This document shows, piece after piece, positions 9,593 through 20,109 of a DNA stretch of 61,653 bases. The stretch is from positions 1 to 61,653 of the forward strand of contig NZ_BBDM01000017.1 in the NCBI RefSeq assembly GCF_001316245.1. The letters run 5' to 3'. This DNA is from Vulcanisaeta sp. JCM 14467 (GTDB taxonomy: Archaea > Thermoproteota > Thermoprotei > Thermoproteales > Thermocladiaceae). The translations under genes were made by a program, and so were the position numbers. The notes below the pieces were generated by a model. It was given only the letters and a program-made list of their open reading frames with translations. It made no database searches and was not told the DNA's origin. The number at the start of each line of letters is the position of its first letter. Within the stretch, counting starts at the first letter, position 1.

Positions 9593-10385
9593 GTATGCAG
9601 ACCTTCAGTAGGCGCGTGGCCGAGGAGGTCCTTAAGGTCCTTGGTAGCGACGATGTTAAGGTACTCGACCAATGCAATTGCTTGAACTACACATACGTGC
9701 TGATTAACACGAGACTTGGGGAATTCCTCGGGATAGCCTACACACCCACCGAGGACCTGAGAGCCGGTGAGATAGGCGTTGAACCGAGGGTTGAGGAGCT
9801 CCCTGAACTCGTTACCAATCTAGACTCATTGGTCAGGGCGTTGGGTGTCGCCTTAATTAACGCCATATCCCATTACCTGGTTGTTCGTGAGGGGTTAAGG
9901 CTGAGTCAGGGTGATTTAAAGAGTGAGATCTTGAAATACGTAAGGCCTAATTGCACGGCATGTTTCGTGGGTAGTATCACGCCTGTCGCTGAGGCGCTTA
10001 GGGGTGGGTGTACCGTGTATCAATTGGAGAGGAGGAGTGACTTGAGACATGATAGTTACCCAGATATTGATGCGCCACTTATAATACCCAACTGCGACCT
10101 ACTCGTGATAACGGGCTCAGCAATCGTGAACAACACAATCGACCAACTACTAGCCTGAGAAAGGGCAATGCAATTACTGTGCTAAGTGGGCCAACGGCGG
10201 CTGCCTATCCTCCCGTGCTTCATGACCTGGGTATCGACGTTGTTGGTAGTTCCTTGGTTAGGGACCCGCGCGTCATCGTTCAACTGCTTAAGCTCGGTGC
10301 TGGTTATAGGTTGCTTGATAAGAGGGGGTTATTATTTAAGTACGTATCCACGAAGACAACTCAGTGGGTAAGGTACTCGTCATAG
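9589..10385 (+). CDS. DUF364/DUF4213-type putative heavy-metal chelation protein (frameshifted)
   Basis: The N-terminal part has the DUF4213-like domain (GEFLGIAYTP). The C-terminal part is Rossmann-like DUF364, with LLVITGSAIVNNTIDQLL at the end of the first frame and VLSGPTAAAYPPVLHDLGID at the start of the second. A base loss between about 10158 and 10178 separates the two frames. Joined, the protein has about 265 residues, the usual family length. Related proteins are suspected to bind metal or a metallocofactor; the function is not proven. It is translationally coupled to the DUF72 gene before it and overlaps the DUF6884-like gene after it. Confidence 0.75.
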
Positions 10386-10954
10386 TTAATTGTAGTAGGA
10401 GGAAGTCCGTGGACATGGAGGAGGTTAGGAGGAGGTTGGGTAGGGTGCCTGGCTTTGACCTTGAGAGTGAGGAGTGGTACAGGGAGGTTCTTAGCGATTT
10501 AGTGAAGCCAGCTCTTGACATGTATGATGGGCCTGAATTTAGGGTTTTAAGGCACTTTAGGGATTGCATTGATGTATTCGTCTTATCTGCCAGGTATGGC
10601 ATTATTTCTGGTAATAGATTGGTAATACCGTATAATGCATACCTGGGCAACGCCGATGAATCCGTAATCCAGAGGTGGGCTGTTTATGGTAACCCTGACC
10701 TGGGGCGTTTGATTAGTGGTAAGTGGGATCACGCCATTATTAGGTTAACGAGGACATACATGGGTTATTTCAGGAGGTTGGTAGTTAATCCCTGCGTATT
10801 GGGTAGGGAAATTCACGTAATCACAGCCAGAGATAGCATTCTCAATTGCAGTAATGCGGTTCATCACTTCATTAAGGGGCCTGGCGATTCCCAATCAGTA
10901 CTGAGAAGATTATTGATTGGGCTGTGTCCTTCAATTTCTAATTACTCTAAATAG
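10364..10954 (+). CDS. DUF6884/YaaA-like protein
   Basis: A protein of 196 residues starting at a GTG that overlaps the end of the DUF364 gene. It opens with VLVIVNCSRRKS, the family's 'CSxxK' motif. It has YDGPEFRVLRH and VFVLSARYGIISG, matching the 'ilSAkYGli' motif found in DUF6884 and YaaA-like proteins. These are thought to act in nucleic-acid transactions or DNA damage protection, but no reaction is assigned here. It is the third gene of an operon with the DUF72 and DUF364 genes. The frame is intact. Confidence 0.6.
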   Translation: MGKVLVIVNCSRRKSVDMEEVRRRLGRVPGFDLESEEWYREVLSDLVKPALDMYDGPEFRVLRHFRDCIDVFVLSARYGIISGNRLVIPYNAYLGNADESVIQRWAVYGNPDLGRLISGKWDHAIIRLTRTYMGYFRRLVVNPCVLGREIHVITARDSILNCSNAVHHFIKGPGDSQSVLRRLLIGLCPSISNYSK

Positions 10955-11077
10955 AAAATTTTTAAAAGTAATCGTCAATAAGGGAAAGACTCCACGACCT
11001 TTTCAGGCGAATATCTTAGTAAAAGGCAGTTAGTTTTTTTAAAGACATTGTTTCTGCGCTATCATAAAGTCATAGAT

Positions 11078-12512
11078 ATGAACAACAGCATAAATAATAA
11101 TTTGCGTAATAGTGTAAGTGAGGTCGGCCTGCGTAGGGTGCTTGGATTCTGGGATGTATTCTTCGCAAGCCTAGGCGGGCAATCACCCTTCCTTAGCGAC
11201 TTGACTTACGCCTCAGCGGTTTTGGCAATAGCTGGCTTGGCAGGTCCCGTGGCAATAATAATCGGTACCCTGGTCGCGTTTATTAATGGCTTAGTGGTTG
11301 CTAGGCTGAGTAAGAGAGTTACTGAGGCTGGCGGTTATTATAAGTACGCCACTAAGTACCTTGGCGGTAAGCCAACGGGCTTCTTCATTGGTTGGAATTA
11401 CCTATTCTACGCAATCCTTTATGGCGCGGCTTACGTAATTGGTGCCTCGTACCTAGCCAGTGGATCCTGGGCATTCCCTGGCAGGTCAGCTATCCATATC
11501 CCTATTGGTAATGACGATATTGGCGTACCTAGGTATTAGGATCTCGGCTAAGTACGCAATCTTTGCCGGCTCTCTGGAGATGGTAGCCCTCGTACTAATA
11601 TCCGTGGTGTTATTGCTAATTCCTCATGGGATCTTCTTCAATCCCTTTGCTTACATGAGTTCGGTACCGTTATCAACACTGATGGTTGCCGTGGTCTACG
11701 CAATAGCCATACCTACGGGCTATGGCACAATAGCGCCGTTGAGTGGTGAGGTTAAGAGGGCTAGGGAGATAGTTAGTCGTGCGGTTCAAGCCGTCATAAT
11801 CACCGGAGGCGCCCTGGCTGCCTTAGCCATTTACTCAACGGCTGTTGCGGGCTTATCGTACATGAACATCCACGAATTCATTAACTTCCTAAGCAAGGCC
11901 ACTAGTAGAGGTTTATCGCCTGTTATCATCATACTGCATCACTTCCTCGGCGTATTACTCGACCCAATAGTAATATTTGCGATGATTAATGACGGCGTGC
12001 TCGGTAGTCTTGCCTATGTGCTTGCTGCGTCAAGGACGCTATACGCTATGGCTGATGATGGACAATTACCAAGCATATTATCGCTGATTAATAGTAAGGG
12101 TAACCCAGTCATTTCGGTATTAATCAGCGCATTAGCCCTTGACGCACTTGCCATAACAACGACCTACTTACTCGGCCCGTTCAACGCCTTCCTACTCCTT
12201 GGCTTCCTATCAATGCTCGCAAACCTAATCGTTCACCTATCAGCCAACTTCGCCCTCTTTAGAGCAGCCACGAGGAAGATTAAGGCCGTGCTCTACGGCG
12301 TAGACACCATGAGGGGTTTGGATAAGGCCGTGTCCATAACCGCAGCCTTAATAACGATATTCACGGCTGTAGAGTCCGTGCTTGGTGTAAACCTGGTCGA
12401 ATTAACGCCGTACTTTGTGGTTCTAGCGATGGTTGTCATTTACCTAATGGTAAGGTCATTATTAATGAGGGGGCTCCTCGGGTCCGGATTTCGTTATAGA
12501 ATTGTTAAGTAG
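11078..12512 (+). CDS. APC-superfamily amino acid permease (frameshifted)
   Basis: A multi-pass transporter of about 475 residues. It starts GLRRVLGFWDVFFASLGG, typical of the first APC helix, with the ITEAGG-like motif present as RVTEAGGYYKYA at about 80-91. About 11-12 hydrophobic segments can be counted across the two frames. The first frame ends at 11539 and the second is open from about 11460, so one base is lost between about 11465 and 11530. I use ATG 11078; a TTG at 11048 is in frame. Substrate is unknown. It is convergent with the MFS transporter gene. Confidence 0.8.
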
Positions 12513-13597
12513 TCTTCACAAGCCTTAGGAGTGGTAAAAGTGCTAGGGATACTATCACCATTAGTGCCCAGGGCAGCGTGCTTGACATAACCATGGTTTC
12601 TGTGAATAATACACTCAGCCACATGCCAATGACCATGTTAAGGGCGTTTAGGGTCGCCAGGGATAGGGCTGGGTTCTCGTGCTTGGCAGCCAACGTGTAT
12701 GCTGCCGTCAGTGCTAATTCGTTTGTGAAGCCCATTAGGCTTCCAGCAATTATTATGGCCGCCACGTTTAATGTTGGTACTGAAAGGAGTGGTATCGTGC
12801 TATTATTGTCAGTATAATTATTAGTAATACCCTATTCTTAATGATGTCGATTACCCGTCCAGAAAGTCCTCCGAAGATACTCGAGAATAGCATTATTGAT
12901 GTGAGCAGTGAGGACGTGTACAGCGGTAAGCCCCTGGACACGGCGTACGTGGGTAATAAACTACCTGCAGCATAATACGCGCCCCAGAAACCACTTGTTG
13001 CTATACCTATTACTATCGCATCACGGCTAAACCTAATACGTGGTACACGCATGTAACCACCCTGGAGGAAAAACACCACCAGGCTAATGGAATACCGACA
13101 GCACTGAGCAGCATTGTTGATATCCTCCACCCAAGGAATGCATACGTAACGCCCCACGCCAACCCTATACCAGAGCCGAGACCGAATGCTGCGTTATAAA
13201 TGCCGAGAAGTGTGCCGACTCTTTCAGGGTAGGCTGTCGATAGCATTGCGGCGCCTGTCGAGAAGAACAGGGCAGCACCAACACCGGCGATTAGCCTGAG
13301 GATTAATACCTCGTAGAAGCTGGTGCTGAGTGGCGTTAATAGGCCAGTTACGGCCATAATTAACAGGCCGAGACCCGCCGTCCTCGCATTACCAATGCGG
13401 CTTGCTATTACACCCGCCGGTATTTGGAATGATGCCGCACCAACAATAAATATGAATGGCACCAAACCAAGCAGTGCCTTGCTAACCCTAAACTCAATAC
13501 TTATTATTGGTAGTGCTGGTGCCAGGTAAAACCAGTAGGCACTATATACTATCCTTGCCAGTATTATGACTATGGCTATTACCGACCTCCTCACCAC
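12505..13597 (-). CDS. MFS transporter (two frameshifts)
   Basis: Three overlapping minus-strand frames join into a 12-helix-type major facilitator of about 365-370 residues. The N-terminal six helices start at 13597, with FQIPAGVIASRIGNAR as the loop 2-3 signature. The first shift is near 13070, after WRISTMLLSAVGIPLAWW. The second frame continues SRDAIVIGIATSGFWGAYYAAG. The second shift is near 12780, and the gene ends at 12505. The substrate cannot be told. It is divergent from the small membrane protein at 13743 and convergent with the APC permease. Confidence 0.7.
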
Positions 13598-13742
13598 GTG
13601 CCATTACTCATAACGTATTAATTTTTTTATTGCAATAACTCACATTCAATGACTTATATATCATCCCTGAAATTATAAATAGTATAAATATTAAAAGTAA
13701 AACATACGCTTTTAAATTAATACTAACTATCAATTACTTCGT

Positions 13743-14288
13743 ATGGTCGCAGCATCTAGCATGGCTCTGGCGGCAACAGACCTTGTGTATATAGTTGGTG
13801 GTGCCATGCTAATAACGGTCGGCGGTGTCAATATGAATATTGGGAAGAAGAATGAGCCAGGGACTTGGGCATCGTCTTCATAAGTGGTGGAATCATGCTA
13901 TTAATAGGTACGTTATTTGACGTACTCGCAGGCGATGCCCTAGCCGCAGCTGCCACTGCCGTCTTCGACGCACTCCTATGGATGATTGGTATAGCGGCTA
14001 CGATAGGTAAGAGCAACCTGTTTGCCATGAACCATGTATTGCTTTACTCAGGGATTTACTTCCTCTTCGTTACCGCATTGGCAGGGCTAACTGCAGATAC
14101 TGCTGGCGTTGGCGTTGCTCTTCCTTGCGCTCCAGGTATTGACTGCAGCAATAGCCGGTTATAGAATGAGCGCTAGACTACACTGGACCTCAGGTCTCTT
14201 GGCGATAATAGATGGAGTACTATTTTTAATACTTGGCGCCGTAGTGTCGTTGGGAGTACCACCACCGCTTGGCATAATACCGCCGTGA
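13743..14288 (+). CDS. Small multi-pass membrane protein (two frameshifts)
   Basis: Three frames join into one protein of about 180 residues with five or six transmembrane segments. The first is ATG 13743 to about 13866 (DLVYIVGGAMLITVGGV). The second runs from about 13866 to 14105 (GIVFISGGIMLLIGTLF and NHVLLYSGIYFLFVTAL). The third ends at TGA 14286-14288, with LALALLFLALQVLTAAIAG and GLLAIIDGVLFLILGAV. Topology and size recall the AmiS/UreI or GPR1/FUN34/YaaH small channel families, but their signature motifs are not clear, so I do not assign a substrate. A TATA-like AT-rich stretch precedes it. Confidence 0.5.
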
Positions 14289-14323
14289 AAGTCTAAGTAA
14301 TCATCATCCATTAAAACATGGTT

Positions 14324-15235
14324 TTATTTTTCTGTTTCTTTACTCTCAACATCAATACCCATATCCTTTAATAAATAAGCAGCATTATCATAAAGTATCA
14401 TTTCCAAATCATGCTTGGGTAAACCCGACGTCTCTATACAGTTTAAATTCCTAATTACCTGCCTAAGCCTTAGGTATGGGTAACCGCCACCATAGAGTAT
14501 TTTCTCAGTACCAACCGACTTTACGAAGTTCCTACCCATTAATGTATTGAATAGTATGCATGAAATACCTGTTGATTCTATGTAAACCCTATCATACCTC
14601 TTCACCAGCCTAGCTATTCTCTCAAGCCATGGGTAGGTCATGCCCTCGGATAACCCCAAGGCAGATATTACCAGGTTAATGCTATACCTCTCAAGAACCT
14701 CATTGAGTATGTCGGGCATGAGGTTCTTGAAACATATGTCCACATTGTATGGGCAGGGATCTAGGTGCATTATGAGGAGCATGTCATTTTTCTCAACATA
14801 CTCAAGCACTGCCCTAAAGGCTCTCGTATTTATTGGGTCGAATAATTGAAGGGTGGGTGATACGACGATACCCCTGATATTTAGGCCCTCGAGCTCGTCG
14901 AGCTTTTCATAGACGTACTTAACGCCAAGGGATGGGTTAATACTGGCTAGTGGTATGAAGAATCCCTCATAATTTGCTGCCTCATACCATAATTTCACGT
15001 TGTCATACATCCTCGGTGACCACATACTCGTTAACCTAAGTATAAACTTACTCCAGAGTAATGCCGAGTATGGGTCCTCCATTGATAATTTTCTAAAGAA
15101 ATCATTGGGTAATACATGGAATAGTGGTAATGCATCTATTGGTTGTAGGACAACCTTGGTAACCTTCATTAATGAGAGTCTATCCTTAATTAGGGATAAG
15201 TCTACAGATGGGCATGCGTGAAAGTCTATTATCAT
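14324..15235 (-). CDS. Amidohydrolase-2-type TIM-barrel protein
   Basis: A protein of 303 residues. It begins MIIDFHACPS, the position of the usual D-x-H-x-H metal motif, here with only the first histidine. LIMHLDPCPYNVD (about 145-157) carries the barrel His, and KILYGGGYPYLR (about 245-256) matches the late 'ilfGSDyP' motif with the usual Asp missing. The fold is that of the metal-dependent amidohydrolase-2 decarboxylase/hydrolase group. The altered metal ligands make activity uncertain. It lies beside the acyl-CoA synthetase on the same strand and could act on related acids. Confidence 0.6.
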   Translation of the reverse strand: MIIDFHACPSVDLSLIKDRLSLMKVTKVVLQPIDALPLFHVLPNDFFRKLSMEDPYSALLWSKFILRLTSMWSPRMYDNVKLWYEAANYEGFFIPLASINPSLGVKYVYEKLDELEGLNIRGIVVSPTLQLFDPINTRAFRAVLEYVEKNDMLLIMHLDPCPYNVDICFKNLMPDILNEVLERYSINLVISALGLSEGMTYPWLERIARLVKRYDRVYIESTGISCILFNTLMGRNFVKSVGTEKILYGGGYPYLRLRQVIRNLNCIETSGLPKHDLEMILYDNAAYLLKDMGIDVESKETEK

Positions 15236-15293
15236 ATAGAATGCATATAGTGGCTGCGTTTTTAAATACTATTCACTAAATACTTTATATAAT

Positions 15294-17023
15294 TCATTGA
15301 GATAGCACGTTCTTATAAATCTCCCTAAGTACCTTCTTATCGGCTTGGCTGTGCTCGTCTTTGGTAACTCCTTCTCACTAATTATTACCTTGTCTGGTAT
15401 CCACCACTTCGGTATCTCGCCCCTCTCCACGAACTGCATCAGGTAGTTCCTAATCTCATCCTCCGTAACCCTCTTCCCAGGCCTGGCACGACAATCGCCA
15501 CAGGCCTCTCACCCCACTTTGGATGCGGAACACCAATAACCGCAACCTCACCAACAGATGGATGAGTACTAATGATGTCCTCTAACTTCGTGCTCACAAT
15601 CCACTCACCACCACTCTTGATAACGTCCTTAAGTCTATCCATAATCCAAATGTGGCCGTCTGAATCCCATACGGCGACATCGCCTGTGTGTAGCCAGCCA
15701 CCGCGCCATAACTCCTTGGTCTTCTCGGGATCCTTGAAGTAGGCGGGCGTTAGCAGGGTGACCTAACCACAATTTCACCAATGGTCTTACCATCCTTAGG
15801 CACGTCCTTACCCTGCTCATCAACAACCCTAATGAAGGTAAGTGGTATTTGTCTAAGCCCCTTCATTAGGTAGTTTTCCTTCTTATCCTCGGGCCAGTTC
15901 AGTGTTGATGCCTTAAATAGGGCTTGGGCAATTACTGGCGCCGTTTCTGATAAGCCATAGCCATTAATTACTATGATGCCCCTAGACCTAGCCAGCTTGT
16001 ATAGACCTTCAGGTATTGCGGAACCGCCATTACCATACTTGAGACCCCTAAGGTCGTACTTTGGCGAGTCAGGGTGGGTAAGGAGTAGGTATAGTATTAC
16101 GGGGACTCCGTATATGTAAGTGACCTTCTCCTCACTTATTGTCTTTAGTATGTATCCCCAATCCATACGCCCAGTGAAGACGTACTTCTGACCTGCGAGG
16201 AACATGGCATGTGGTCCTCCCCAGGCATGCACGTGATACATGGTTACCAGGGGCATTACTACGTCTCTGACGCTAAGTTCGTAGGGTGGTGCCGCCGTTG
16301 ATATTGCGATCGCCATGGCATGTAAAACCAACTGCCTGTGAGTGAAGAACACGCCCTTTGGCGGCCCCGTGGTGCCGGAGGTGTAGAATAGTGTGGCTAC
16401 TGTTCTTTCATCAAGGTCCTTGAAGTCGTATGGGCTTGAGCTCTTTATTAAATCCTCATAATTATAAACCCCAACACCTGGAAGCTTCACCTGCGGTGGT
16501 TCTGACTTATCAGTCATTACAACGACTTTCTTAACGGTTTTAAGCCTAGGCATTACTGCCTGAAGCAGCGGTAGGAATTCATCCTTAACGAATAATATCT
16601 CATCACCGGCATGATTAATAGTATAGACTATATCCTCCGGTGAGTACCTTATATTAACCGTGTGCAACACAGCACCAAGACCTGGAACTGCGTAATACAG
16701 CTCTAAATACCTATGCGAGTTCCACTCCAGTGCGCCAACCCTAGTACCTAATCTCTTGGGATCACCAGGTTTAACACCAAGTTGCTCAAGGGCTGTTGCG
16801 AGTCTCCTAACCCTATCCCAAACCTGGCGAAAGTAAGCCTAAGTTTAGGTGCGTCTGGTGGTGCATAGACGATTTCCTGCTCAGGGAATGTCTCGGCACC
16901 CCACATTATTAGGTTCGTAAGCGTTAACGGGTAATCATAGAATTCCGATGCCTTTTCGATTAGCTCCTCGGCAGACATCATTAATATTAATTTTAGAGAA
17001 TCCTTAGGCTTAATTCTTATCAT
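15294..17023 (-). CDS. Acyl-CoA synthetase, AMP-forming (four frameshifts)
   Basis: The enzyme activates a carboxylic acid to its CoA thioester with ATP. Five overlapping frames join end to end, with shifts near 16832, 15762, 15490 and 15335. Motifs are LFYTSGTTGPPKGV (AMP-binding P-loop), INGYGLSETAPV, GGWLHTGDVAVWD (adenylate motif), KDVIKSGGEWIVS (hinge) and, in the last frame, PKTSTAK with the catalytic lysine region ending KNVLSQ. The joined length of about 575 residues is normal for medium/long-chain acyl-CoA ligases. It is divergent from acyl-CoA dehydrogenase. The breaks are either sequence errors or recent decay; everything between them is well conserved. Confidence 0.8.
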
Positions 17024-17258
17024 TAATATATAGCCCTATTTACTCGTTTAATAAAAATCAAGGATAAAGCTGATAAATAACAATTATATTAAAATCGATA
17101 AATTTTAAGGTAATATAAACAAAGGAAACTCCAATAAGTTAATCATATACGGGAATAAGACTGTTGAGAATACGTGCTGTTGATTCCGGCGATGATGATG
17201 CGTATATATAGGGTATTTATTAACTATGTTTAAGTGCGTGGGGCTGGAATAGTCCTTG

Positions 17259-18467
17259 ATGACTGATATTCTGGATCTGTTCCCTCAATATGCAGAGGAA
17301 CTGAAACTACTCAGAAAGACCGCTAGGGAGTTCGCACAGAGGAACTTCTCGCCAGAACTTGCCAGGGAGTACGAGAAGAAGGAGGAATTCCCATGGGAAT
17401 TATATAGGAAGGCTGGTGAACTCGGCTTACTGGCTCCATCAATACCCACTGAGTATGGGGGTGGCGGCTTCACAACATACATAGCCGATATAGTCGTTAC
17501 TGAGGAGTTGGTTAGGGCGGAACCAACGCTGGGAGTTGCGATAATGAGCGGCCCCTTTACATCCCACATGCTCTACTTCTTTGGCACCGAGGAACAGAGA
17601 AAGAAGTACTTACCGCCAGTCTATAGGGGTGAAAATACATTCTTCGGCGCATATACTGAACCTGAGCATGGTAGTGATATTACGCAGTTAAATACTGTTG
17701 CGGAGAAGAAGGGTGATAAGTACATAATTAGGGGCATGAAGACCTTCATAACAAATGCACCAACTGCTAAATACGGCTTACTCCTAGCACAAACAGACCC
17801 AGGGAAGAGACATAGAGGTCAAACACTCTTCATAATACATACCGATTGGCCTGGCGTAACCATTAGAAGATTAACGGGGAAGTTAGGACAGAGGACAATA
17901 CCCGTTGGTGAGATTTACCTCGATAATGTCGAGGTCCCCGCCGAGAATATATTAGGCGGTGAAGAGAAGGGCCTAAACCAAGGCTTTTACTGGACCTTGG
18001 CTTACTTCAACGTCTCAAGGATCGGAGTCGCAGCCCTAGGGCTTGGTATGGCTCTTGCGGCCTTTGACAAGGCCCTTGAATACGCACAGAAGAGAGCCCA
18101 ATTTAATCAGACAATTATAAACTTTGAGATTATTCAGGAAAAGCTAGCTAGAATGGCGATGCTCATTGAGGCAGCCCGATCATTAGTCTATAGGGCTGCG
18201 TATTACGTTGATGATTACCTAAAGTTTAAGATTGACCCAAGAGCCATGGGTGCAATTGCAGGCGCTGCTAAAGTTTACGCGACTGAAGTTGCAAGTTATG
18301 TAATTGACGAGGCAATACAGATACACGGTGGTTATGGGTACTTCGAGGAGTTTAATGTGGAGAGGTATTGGAGGGATCACAGGGTCACGAGGATCTACGA
18401 GGGAACAAACGAAATAAACCTACTAACAATTGCTGATGCGTTAAGGAGAGGAGTATGGAAACCATAA
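17259..18467 (+). CDS. Acyl-CoA dehydrogenase
   Basis: A complete FAD-dependent acyl-CoA dehydrogenase (about 403 residues), introducing a trans-2 double bond into an acyl-CoA. Motifs are YTEPEHGSDI (FAD and substrate contacts, about 130-139), MKTFITNA (about 158-165), IHGGYGYFEE (about 360) and RIYEGTNEI (about 385), whose glutamate occupies the short-chain catalytic base position. ATG 17259 is chosen over the in-frame TTG just before it. It is divergent from the acyl-CoA synthetase and followed by the 4HBD/HpaB-fold gene, so the three probably share an acyl-CoA pathway. Confidence 0.92.
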   Translation: MTDILDLFPQYAEELKLLRKTAREFAQRNFSPELAREYEKKEEFPWELYRKAGELGLLAPSIPTEYGGGGFTTYIADIVVTEELVRAEPTLGVAIMSGPFTSHMLYFFGTEEQRKKYLPPVYRGENTFFGAYTEPEHGSDITQLNTVAEKKGDKYIIRGMKTFITNAPTAKYGLLLAQTDPGKRHRGQTLFIIHTDWPGVTIRRLTGKLGQRTIPVGEIYLDNVEVPAENILGGEEKGLNQGFYWTLAYFNVSRIGVAALGLGMALAAFDKALEYAQKRAQFNQTIINFEIIQEKLARMAMLIEAARSLVYRAAYYVDDYLKFKIDPRAMGAIAGAAKVYATEVASYVIDEAIQIHGGYGYFEEFNVERYWRDHRVTRIYEGTNEINLLTIADALRRGVWKP

Positions 18468-18572
18468 TACTTTCTCCTTAAATTAATTTTAAATCTAAGT
18501 AAATGTAAATGACGCCGAAATTTACGCCTATATATAAGCTATACTTATTTATCTGCAAATTATAAGTTATTC

Positions 18573-19980
18573 ATGCCTAGATCAGCCACGGAGTACATAA
18601 ACTCCGTTAGAGACGGCAGGACCGTTTATTACAGGGGTAAGAGGGTTGATGATATAACGACTCACCCTGTCATTAGCATAGCCGTTAGGCATGCGGCGGA
18701 TTTATTCGACGTTAAGGATAGGCTTTATGAAGACCCTAATTATGGGCTCATAAGCAAGTACTTCAGGGTCCCCAGGAATACGAATGACTTGCTCGAGAGG
18801 TATAAGTTGATTTATGAAGATACCCTCAGGTTTGATGGCTTATTTAACATTGTGCAGGCGATTGGTAGTGACGCCTCTTCTCATTGATGATTATTGCTAG
18901 GAAGGTTGATAGGAAGTACGGCACTAATTACTATGACAGGGTAATGAAGTATTACGAGTATGTCGTTAAGAATGACCTAGCCATAGCCGTTGCCCAGACA
19001 GATGTTAAGGGTAATAGGGCTAAGAGACCCCATGAGCAGGAGGATAAGGATATGTACCTTAGGGTCGTGGAGGTTCGTGACGATGGCATTGTGGTTAATG
19101 GCGCGAAGATACACACCACGCAGGGTCCTGTGGCTAATGAGATAATTGTATTGCCGTACAGGGCCATGGTCGAGGGCGACAGGGATTACGCAGTTGCTTT
19201 TGCCGTGCCTGCGAATGCGAAGGGCCTTAAATTCATTGTTAGGCCCGTGCTTGAGTATGATGGCAATCCGAACGCAGTTAACTCGGCGAGTAGGTTTGAG
19301 GTTGAGTCATTAACAATATTCGACCACGTATTCGTGCCGTGGGACAGGGTATTCCTATTCAGGGAGTGGGACTTGGCGGGGCAGTTGGCTTGGACCTTCG
19401 CGACTTATCACAGGTTCACGGCAATATCCTATAGGGCGGCCACGGCAAACCTATACCTGGGCGCCGCACTATATGCCGCCAGGGCTAATGGAATTGAGAA
19501 TGCACCGCACGTGAGGGATTGGCTTGTGCAGATGATAATGTATAAGGAGATCATGAGGATGGGTGCCATGGCCGCAGCCCTGGAGCCCTGGATTGACGAG
19601 GGAATTGCCATACCAAACCCAGTATACACGAACGTCAGTAAGCTCTACGCCAATGCCCACTTCATAGATGTTGTGCATGGCTCATAGACATCGCAGGCGG
19701 CCTAATAGCCACAATGCCCTCACACGACGACTACGCCAACCCAGAAGAGAGGCAGTACATTTCGAAGTACCTCAGGGGCGCCGTTGATGGAGATACTAGG
19801 TACAAAATAATGAGCTTGGTGAGGGAATTAGGCGCAAGCCACTTGGTGGGTTACTTGCTAACGGCCATGATACATGCAGAAGGCTCTGAAGCAGCTAGTA
19901 AGATAGGAATGCTGAGGGAGTATAATTACAGAGAAGCTGAGGAATTGATAAATAAAATACTGAATAAGCTAAAATTATAG
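18573..19980 (+). CDS. 4-hydroxybutyryl-CoA dehydratase/HpaB-fold protein without Fe-S cysteines (two frameshifts)
   Basis: Three frames join, with shifts near 18885 and 19685, into about 468 residues of the acyl-CoA-dehydrogenase-like flavin fold. The fold is shared by 4-hydroxybutyryl-CoA dehydratase and 4-hydroxyphenylacetate 3-hydroxylase. NDLAIAVAQTDVKGNRAKRP and FEVESLTIFDHVFVPWDRV are typical. In true dehydratases a [4Fe-4S] cluster is held by two N-terminal Cys, a His and a later Cys. Here the early region reads FNIVQAIGSDA with no Cys. The histidine survives (TYHRF) but the cysteine after it is replaced (TAISYRA). It resembles the cluster-less 'type 2' paralogues. A flavin monooxygenase or another acyl-CoA activity is possible. 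TATA-like DNA precedes ATG 18573. Confidence 0.75.
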
Positions 19981-20052
19981 TTAGTAATTAATTCATAATA
20001 TAAAACCATTGTTTAACATAAAATCAAAAATAGTAGGATAATATTCATAATG

Positions 20053-20097
20053 CTTGATACTTAAGGTAACAAAGCTATTTAAGTTTCTTGATACTTA
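20053..20097. repeat. 11-bp direct repeat pair in a promoter region
   Basis: The word cttgatactta occurs at 20053-20063 and again at 20087-20097, in the same orientation, 34 bp apart. The second copy lies about 13 bp before the start of the ATPase gene. The spacing is close to three helical turns, so the copies could be paired regulator sites. There is no direct evidence. Confidence 0.3.
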
Positions 20098-20109
20098 GAG
20101 CAGCAAGTC

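Noticed and set aside
14289..14323. C box-like ATGATGA on the minus strand
   Set aside because: No CTGA is found downstream within sRNA length.
18573..19980. A true 4-hydroxybutyryl-CoA dehydratase of the carbon fixation cycle
   Set aside because: The cluster-binding cysteines are missing in all three joined frames.
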